This document shows positions 19,701 to 20,479 of a stretch of DNA of 20,479 nt, in pieces. Positions within the stretch are counted from its first letter, which is position 1; each line of letters begins with the position of its first letter. Made by a program: the position numbers and the translations under genes. The notes under the pieces were generated by a model, which saw nothing but the letters and a program-made list of their open reading frames with translations, searched no databases and was not told where the DNA came from. Source of the DNA: an uncultured Clostridia bacterium (GTDB lineage Bacteria > Bacillota > Clostridia > Christensenellales > UBA1242); assembly GCA_934778125.1 (NCBI GenBank), contig CAKVOF010000021.1:1-20479 (forward strand). Reading direction: 5' to 3'.

Positions 19701-20479
19701 TTATTTAAATCTAGCAAGCCCCCCTCAAATAAATTTGCAATAAACTCATATGAATTCCATAAATATTTAGGTTTTGTTCCTTCTTTCTCTATTATTCCAT
19801 AAGTATCTTCAAGTTGATTTGAAGTTAAGTTTATTTCACCCTTTTCTCTATTTAATTTATACTTAACCTTAAATGTGTTTAGATTATATGCTTGATTAAA
19901 GTTACTAAAGTTAATTACAAAATCTTCGTTTGCTTTTGCATCAAATTCAGTTTTCACTCCACTTGCATATGAATTTCCATTTATTTCATATGAGAAAGCA
20001 GTATTATCTTCTCCAAAAGGATTAATGATAACTTTAATAATTTTCTTTTCACTTGGCTTAACTTCGATAGTTATTTCATTTGTTAAATCTTTAATATCGT
20101 TTAATTTAACTGATGCAACACCTACTAAATTTACATCAATCTCATCTTTTATTGTTTCACCACTTTCGTTTTTCACTGCAAGCTTTGGTTTTTGATAATT
20201 TTTGTCTGACTTTTCATTATCAAAAGTAGTTTTAACTTCTGAACCCCACGCAATAGTTAAAATGTATGTTTCGCCATTTTTAATTAAAACACCTGCGCTT
20301 TTGCTTTCAGTTTCCACATCGCTAGTATTTTCTATAAAGCCATAGTTTTTAGGTATATAGTATTCTATTTTATTTATAACATATTCTGAGTTATTCGCAA
20401 TTGTTATTTTGTTTAATTTATATTTTCCCTTAATAACTAAATCAAAGTTTGTGCCAATGCCACTAGCACTATATGAACC
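4763..20479 (-). CDS. Giant InlB/Listeria-Bacteroides and GLUG repeat surface protein (N-terminus beyond the right edge)
   Basis: At least 5238 residues are visible, ending at a TAA (4765-4763). The frame has no stop up to the window edge, so the GTG at 20317 and other internal starts are not the real start; repeat-like sequence continues through it. Order, counting visible residues: InlB/Flg_new-like beta repeats with G-(Y/F)-x-F-x-GW cores (~1-2515; cores near 326, 476, 620, 1036, 1283, 1420, 1590, 1850), GLUG array 1 (~2516-3313), more InlB-type repeats (~3313-4346; GW near 3913 and 4142), GLUG array 2 (~4346-4700), and a C-terminal module (~4695-5238) with two GW repeats and a unique end domain. 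Such proteins are usually secreted or cell-surface, with roles in adhesion or in polymer or phage contact; this one's ligand is unknown. There is no LPXTG motif or C-terminal membrane helix, so attachment is unexplained unless it is encoded in the missing N-terminus. Both TGG tryptophans and TAA stops indicate the standard code. Confidence 0.93.
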   Translation of the reverse strand, partial: GSYSASGIGTNFDLVIKGKYKLNKITIANNSEYVINKIEYYIPKNYGFIENTSDVETESKSAGVLIKNGETYILTIAWGSEVKTTFDNEKSDKNYQKPKLAVKNESGETIKDEIDVNLVGVASVKLNDIKDLTNEITIEVKPSEKKIIKVIINPFGEDNTAFSYEINGNSYASGVKTEFDAKANEDFVINFSNFNQAYNLNTFKVKYKLNREKGEINLTSNQLEDTYGIIEKEGTKPKYLWNSYEFIANLFEGGLLDLNNEIWEDFAELKVELTISCDKYSYDLSFVDDENGNITKNVLNTTGDSISVAYGSNVTIAKQPTKLGYTFIGWARYSGSGNYATQKTSLFDIETNTLQIKPGHFGGDESVVKYESNKYKLTYKAIFKENTYYINWFAWKNSDDLSEYVLVDNVSNFANEYTKYSDGYYLSKENDKVSYSFKGSEIASNQKPYYYKEDAKKYVYAIKDNSKILTTFANADFLGWVYNVAFDGSMQVDSSVSYQGGSLDEKLRGFYNALTQNLNGKLTNYSQKVNALGEAIPYVYEINVYAVYNSIVTINYHFNLPDANKDEVKAKFKDNTSGVGTDTGEQKLKLTYNSSLNEYVYVEKVEYGNPSESQLFEFSGYTFGGFYLDSMHENPISNKNVSISDNTIQFNPAKTQTDVYVKFDRTEYGFKFENVFEKGKADSSIEAGFSSNKIEINTIGYFTYDLTSEYQDLKLDESLQGDIGGIQYKLESGIIMKFVSGSWIKANENIKYSYSKVFEYNKIKNAYVSDDGDALSKINYLNRINLGAGGFIEPDSYSELGVLVNGEEIGMGANKGTNKSLKALEGESLGVELIRPKWLDFVDSENNLLVNLEFTLKTYTISFGMKEFEGGELIVKQSVAVKLGSNFEVLNPDEIDCKKDDYKFNHWNTKFDRTGTKFEFVKGGSQYKVVLTKDENIENAKLSVENLELIAIFNPVYSLNFDLLTDESNALTQINVSNVASDGSHLTTDDIAFGKDNKSFKLMNFELKYSGETGKQEIGSEIHFKLPEITRFGYTLKAWRFYNAGSEYYILPNNDKYYLVQDGEVLGHNTFSEDLNNLENCNNIIVGKNPATLNLEAVWEAIEFTFNYYKLEEVGSGYKYKTSELITHKVSSSAYDVDKFNITYEPNRRSTGIYKINDKDVYLMGFRLDNSCTNISYNATKDFEYLINSSSIVITNNGVVEFKDLVSGNDKLSTELGLTNSNTTINLYAIYKPAYKVVYSYGDVNATKVSGEISDSSFFYIAENQSLTLQNKAFEYEKQAKRQGGWKYSFTDSNSTTYTYSFLFKYDENGNLDGWGDMVNHDGAKSTFSGSINIALDAPNGLIVPDSVGYEIKFKAIWKDKITISFDFSAVGNRFDSCTGEIIPKDGKYITNRNYYENDTLILPDNEEVIINKQGYRFIGWTLSYGTNADGSTNYDSVTKFSKQGEGFDYSSAPTNDYYSAGDSYGLNFDASIKLDVNEISKLLVNEMADQKEIKLMPAFAKEYILNLNEANDNIYNGRKEGATPFIDQYGLNANLYNANGYSKYEKLYISEAISEFTEISLIRGEEKDIYQNPIKAEDLEKLENNLTFNGWSFVANGGQHDKTEYDATSINYTFKNGKIKLNANLLTNGSITISKVGELTYINAFARWLGALNVKVNFENQNNNIIIDGYGLASATYTKLNANTGAISDGEEGIGNDQVYKFLCEPNTEATVRLGVKWGYKLPTRLKINDIFYNLSENKNGINISTTDHPETDELLKKYREIITIEFAQVSKNFTISFETEEVYAETYIISIVGEKNGTEVIETQNYEYHLTTRFDEINHFDDFGKAGYYYTDYVSDSQTKPFTKLGFVWEWYESINKMQLVAYDEDSNRIGFASGNESEGYKITIKPNWQYKTTSAEILLETKSTQGDDLILKSPTIYLQLVRFKINGTSEKFLRYIFITYENSQWKIEKVTKSNGTPLQLVDGWVQYNNEGVYKVEVANNIVKIGNLQYNDRISLHSLTKMDYYSIQYRNTVGKDINVSDFESGSWNNKKQETKEENLQDISSGGDIKNLDVIVSDNKTKESSKKLIFKVEFEPDSYGVGYSLENACYDVNFYSSEGNSNIVNGLVLGAIKDKNGNEIANVTGKDDVIYRGGYLRFDVKTKEGYDQTQAPNIKSISVREEYGGDFIKYSYSSNAVSKFIFTNLAKTIELEHSSKVVDGKTIHSFTFDKKDITGDVIVEFGKAQGETRNLFLDDYLVHNWDKETFGNNTYGTWKFTKEGSVSVSASIDSDNQKANISKITLRYGYSFKQLTNKNKVYIEIYSDELDGNGNPKKYGDLTYTIKNTDTHDTNNSKILFYQDKGVNEGIAVTESLAETDFCFNAKNGTHAKLAVGVFEFVWLNLAKNLPIPDGWDCWEVYKDEEKLNEENINLFKKITQSSSSLISAYGREVSNNTSIVFAQVKVIKGIQILNVGAEGGKIAEFKLTFEQTFTYNFDALTLKFKSEDDNCIISTKFEFDIDNRIIDNISITAKYEFSGTGASGNPIEVNDTQDWNRLIYLASNLSEVFTGISNPNSYNFKLNSNFDGNKVKHLTNFNGTIDGNRKTISNLNKTPIGTLNGSVQNLTLNYQGSYSANGSSQFAGLANVMTDGSLENITIQGSVTLNSGISEFGGLIAKMQKGSISNCLNSLILTTSLSFSVFGGLVGNATGDISISGGIIRLEKGGSDPNITLKNKADNDKVAYFGGVVGFSGDKTITATGTINVSIPNVLSSALSTYAGGILGYGNLKATNVTLGDSLSVSDSGANVLNGYVGSYVGYATNATITGSTNSMSVSLAQQKSNANGYVGGFVGKAESIDFNGNCENTGVVTIGGKTIDAGGIIGFASDLKVIGKLTNLGNVKINKVDGISRIGGIAGKAETFNLAISNDNKVSSKGAISVENQTAFVNIGGIIGEVGIISNNINPNQYESSGAISVSSSANIDCNIGALFARVNKNFNFALNNEFKFNNDVTVTNTNASNTAKASIGLIGNLASGGKLSFESGDSLKIILNSKISVSGIKECGFGGISSSLNTLDATNLKEFNLDCGENFKLEVTNSNLIFGGMAGTLFIDSVFPTTLNANINLKNIKANGYVGGLFGETALGFGVDFAQKNYGFKLTGTIDAISNNGKLYVGGLVGKTSSGVSKSSNNISVSASGDKSYAGGFIGYAESSLTISECYNNGTITGTYAGGFVGCVENATRIAIENSYNIGDLSGTHSNEFIGYGNANLHAVYSAKIDGVNVSDIAIWDNSGKGIAGAESTLKDPYALYSTHKWDFLGTWYIWDSENNGLPQLTCFDDGVNSFTINYYKKDGSINSSKTITQDKIDNSTTGKYYHKVQAGENEGGTFLRWNDKVTLSGKSFEVGDYLFITKNVIELYPEFSANDMIITLDYNGSYLNGTNNNPPYLEVELKNGMQTNNIFPSGVTIGKTTIDGELIDYYEYSYLDSSNASRSSRVLYQAIDGKYKLWLNNIASQSGNLNNCKLFAFKMLGNYTRKMNYNSSSNSYVLTIMNGEVELYTITVKNSARYYQYDKESAKSTVVSSFKAKNGSGLDEYKIPVQDTYKKYKIQLWQESVENDEVKISQVINNLDSKINISSFTKLDGSKGTDSGAYYYIENNSVFLEIHCKNGSIPLDGDMFKNLNAGTEFRTFDTSSPNITSGYGLNESITIKYGNDHLYNQEVKTYYAIYILKTVEITISSFAKKIDGFGYEKNNDSANGTTFTYQSRNENGTISSKPPNSKELNGDSESISVIYGTKVKVDLIATYGYKIDSSETNDGIIISSTTLTASSTGTGIKPTLNLREKNIKTTFNQESINIGNNTYLGIYLSRENFALTCNSQTEKLYSSGSSGGYNDTGKDNNGSDNNSWIYNGGTVEVSPSTGVYGGAVTIKATPNTGFKFAGWYYKKGQVFGQVSDFDIADITFNFGDSQTKGYYTYSDGKYSLTLIARFNRAVINITYSYSVQNTRGSEYTENVVEDQILVKDFVIGNQLEFDLTLRDDDSIGLEKGIGFYYVSNGQTYSESNFKTIPTFSIENDDGKPNKKISSNDGYPCWNSDFNINFQLNRVEIGINKITWEKDVTATIYIELINETPTLTGDKVRYGASYTPTTLSDSKTQEGRNGVSYTLNFYGWYSGNVFTAGKRRTDNYQFSSAFKEGYEDKKISSLTIGNGDIVWDRSSNKYTPKNIYGYYGNDDYIFKLTAIETNLPSKNKWDGVADETNAAEGFAWRREYAVKPGVDYSIISPKIDISYSSSSETGTYEYKIKFDEPTNVTIYATYKFDCCTKASADDLKSKYTVGVYKGNSAISKATNGGSNSISTYGAGTHRITLKSLYNYTGDGTSSSPIKINDSTDYYMLMVMANGGTSGGTSGSGMYVNNNYVVNENCKYFKQTNDITYNINLMPKLNKMKVNYDGGNNKIIGVPDTGLFGHINRGSLKNLTLEYKSSTISDPSGTDNNFGLIADIVTSATIENVFVTNVQRVTLSGISNGGALIGQVNAGSTISKVGATSENVYAISTYNREVFYCTNTQLSSSGQNVGGLFGQLGASVSNLIFKGKITNGNRVAGIACETVATITLTNCASVGDLTANTGNVMVGGLVANVALGTLTLNYCATYGTLKGTTVAGFANDNSGNISINNSMSLANLCGTTINCLYNGNSVEENVTNSYFNGFKNNARISTPIEASITTIDDSIQSPWINNGLPILKYFNELLEGVINKHYSVNYDIKGVSRYDKKITINGIEYINSYKKENILICYNYLVYLDSSAEFIIGWNVSYTKNSTTTTKFYSKTEYGTNNIYVGDGIEDGITINVTVKLDTWKITLNANGFPFSMTKRDYNVPRNLTEDEFNQPENIKKYQYEVAGNSSITIEVVKGEPLTLPYTTKIGIRSVKLKNYRDTGEYTDPDTGKKYSYDDYDINNVDDPTGVEGAFKYLIGWKLAGKQNTELVTPQESLSTRYTPTSDLNLYAVWLQTVNSGYLRFWQFDCKGYNSSTNETTYSRYEVECKVYLKVSYKFKGETISRNLKANQDHIVLDAKKSLVTYGKNKWGIPLKGHRLTEFKVLGNGIDFDTESYGKYKWLKYENFGGIYIDFVFDTKVNNYIANNNLLCVYRLCAFDQDNNITNPSKCLSIHNRKINGEDVYFGFDSTGQDPTITSYNLYSGNFTFDNLLNATKQLKIKYQLKLYSSDYNNYFSKLGGLSVTDKVQFGNSLGLDDIFNFRYQFYGVKYGNII
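4766..6397 (-). other. Expressed C-terminal module of the giant protein (544 residues)
   Basis: This module runs from the ITTIDDS junction to the C-terminus. Its order is the GLPILKYF linker, an InlB-type repeat (EFIIGW, ~6140), a second starting KITLNANG (~5990) and ending YLIGWKLAG ... LYAVW (~5660-5560), then a ~250-residue end domain without recognised repeats. The plus-strand frame at 3138-4490 has the same order in 448 residues from its own junction. It matches strongly at the linker, at IT.L.ANG and at (K/Y)L.GW ... LYA.W, and weakly in the end domain (NATKQLKIKYQLKL against EDCKKVTFKIEIKA). Confidence 0.7.
6376..6397 (-). repeat. Right copy of the 22-bp inverted repeat, inside the giant gene
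   Basis: On the minus strand this encodes ITTIDDS, at the junction between the second GLUG array and the C-terminal module of the giant protein. It is in inverse orientation to 3144-3165 and 21/22 identical. Identity drops at both ends: in the conserved GLPILKYF stretch that follows, most third codon positions differ between the two genes. Confidence 0.75.
6400..7440 (-). repeat. GLUG repeat array 2 in the giant protein
   Basis: The array starts with the same kind of lead-in as array 1 (TGDGTSSSPIKINDSTDYYML, ~7438-7376). It carries fewer and shorter units: TGLFGHINRGSLKNLTLEY, GGALIGQVNAGSTIS, NVGGLFGQLGAS, VAGIACETVATIT, VGGLVANVALGTL and VAGFANDNSGNIS. It is followed by the ITTIDDS junction. 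The C-terminal module after the junction has a counterpart in the plus-strand frame; the array itself does not. Confidence 0.8.
7440..10540 (-). other. Central InlB-type repeat block between the two GLUG arrays
   Basis: This part of the giant gene contains further beta-repeat sequence. The clearest units are TGFKFAGWYYKKG ... YSLTLIARF (~8750-8580) and LNFYGWYSG (~8060). The stretches between are rich in N, S, G and T. A run around 8830-8900 is unusually rich in G, S, N and D (SSGSSGGYNDTG and following) and is probably a flexible linker. Confidence 0.6.
10540..12930 (-). repeat. GLUG repeat array 1 in the giant protein
   Basis: The array opens with the typical lead-in G-(T/S)-G-x-x-x-NPIE(V/I)ND...DW..L..LA (about 12920-12840). 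About 18-19 units follow with the core (Y/F/I)-x-GG-(L/I/F)-(V/I/A)-G, for example FGGLVGNATG, YAGGILGYGN, YVGGFVGKAES, DAGGIIGFAS, YVGGLFGETA, YVGGLVGKTSS, YAGGFIGYAES and YAGGFVGCVEN. It closes with W.IWDSENNGLPQL (~10590-10550). GLUG repeats are predicted to form a right-handed beta-helix-like rod in secreted proteins. Codons for the core recur as near-identical DNA (CCACCAACATARCCATTTG on the plus strand near 11147 and 12001), which gives scope for slippage or unequal exchange. Confidence 0.85.
12930..20479 (-). other. N-terminal visible block of InlB/Listeria-Bacteroides-type beta repeats
   Basis: This part of the giant gene encodes divergent repeats of the bacterial Flg_new/InlB B-repeat type. 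Each has a strand ending near 'GY.F.GW', a variable loop rich in N, D, S and G, and a closing 'Y.L.A.F/W' strand. Clear examples are LGYTFIGWARY ... KLTYKAIF (~19500-19340), SGYTFGGFY (~18620), FGYTLKAWRF (~17370), QGYRFIGWTL (~16220) and FNGWSF (~15710). The repeats are diverged enough that no long DNA identity is apparent by eye. In Listeria internalin B this fold is a small ubiquitin-like beta-grasp unit. Confidence 0.7.

Noticed and set aside
20315..20317. GTG at 20317 as the start of the giant gene
   Set aside because: The frame continues without a stop for 54 further codons to the window edge, and repeat-like protein sequence runs through the codon.
4763..20479. Alternative genetic code (TGA as Trp), as in Mycoplasma
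   Set aside because: Tryptophans in both large frames are encoded by TGG and both frames are long without any TGA, as expected for the standard bacterial code.

Overview
The window looks like an AT-rich genome of an uncultured Gram-positive-type bacterium (Bacillota/Clostridia-like). This rests on the 23S rRNA 5' region, the standard use of TGG for Trp with TGA as a stop, and a giant surface protein built from InlB/Listeria-Bacteroides and GLUG repeats, a protein type common in gut Bacillota. The genus cannot be named from what is visible.

Layout. (1) Positions 1-2003, minus strand: the 5' two thirds of a 23S rRNA gene, cut by the left edge. (2) Positions 2004-2378: a 23S leader with a boxA-like element, a near-consensus promoter (TTGACA, 17 bp, TATACT) and, just upstream of it, helically phased A-tracts. 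No 16S rRNA or tRNA lies upstream, so this 23S appears to be an unlinked rRNA transcription unit with its own promoter. (3) Positions 2379-3137: non-coding DNA. It holds a T-rich tract, three copies of an AAGGTT-type repeat, a perfect four-armed 'cloverleaf' inverted repeat (2796-2881) and a strongly G-depleted tract. (4) Positions 3138-4490, plus strand: an intact open frame without a credible start. It is homologous to the C-terminal part of the giant protein. (5) Positions 4491-4762: two hairpins, one of them a perfect 42-bp palindrome serving as a shared terminator for the convergent frames. (6) Positions 4763-20479, minus strand: one giant repeat protein with at least 5238 residues visible; its frame is open through the right edge.

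Most interesting inference: the plus-strand frame looks like a silent alternative C-terminus for the giant protein. Both begin at the same 'ITTI.DS ... GLPIL.YF' junction, encoded by a 22-bp inverted repeat (3144-3165 and 6376-6397; 21/22 identical, same reading frame, all third codon positions conserved). Both then continue with the same order of modules but divergent sequence. Inverting the 3.25-kb segment between the repeats would join the giant protein in frame to the other C-terminus, and the palindromic terminator between them would work in either orientation. This is a shufflon-like tail-switch hypothesis. No recombinase gene is visible in the window.
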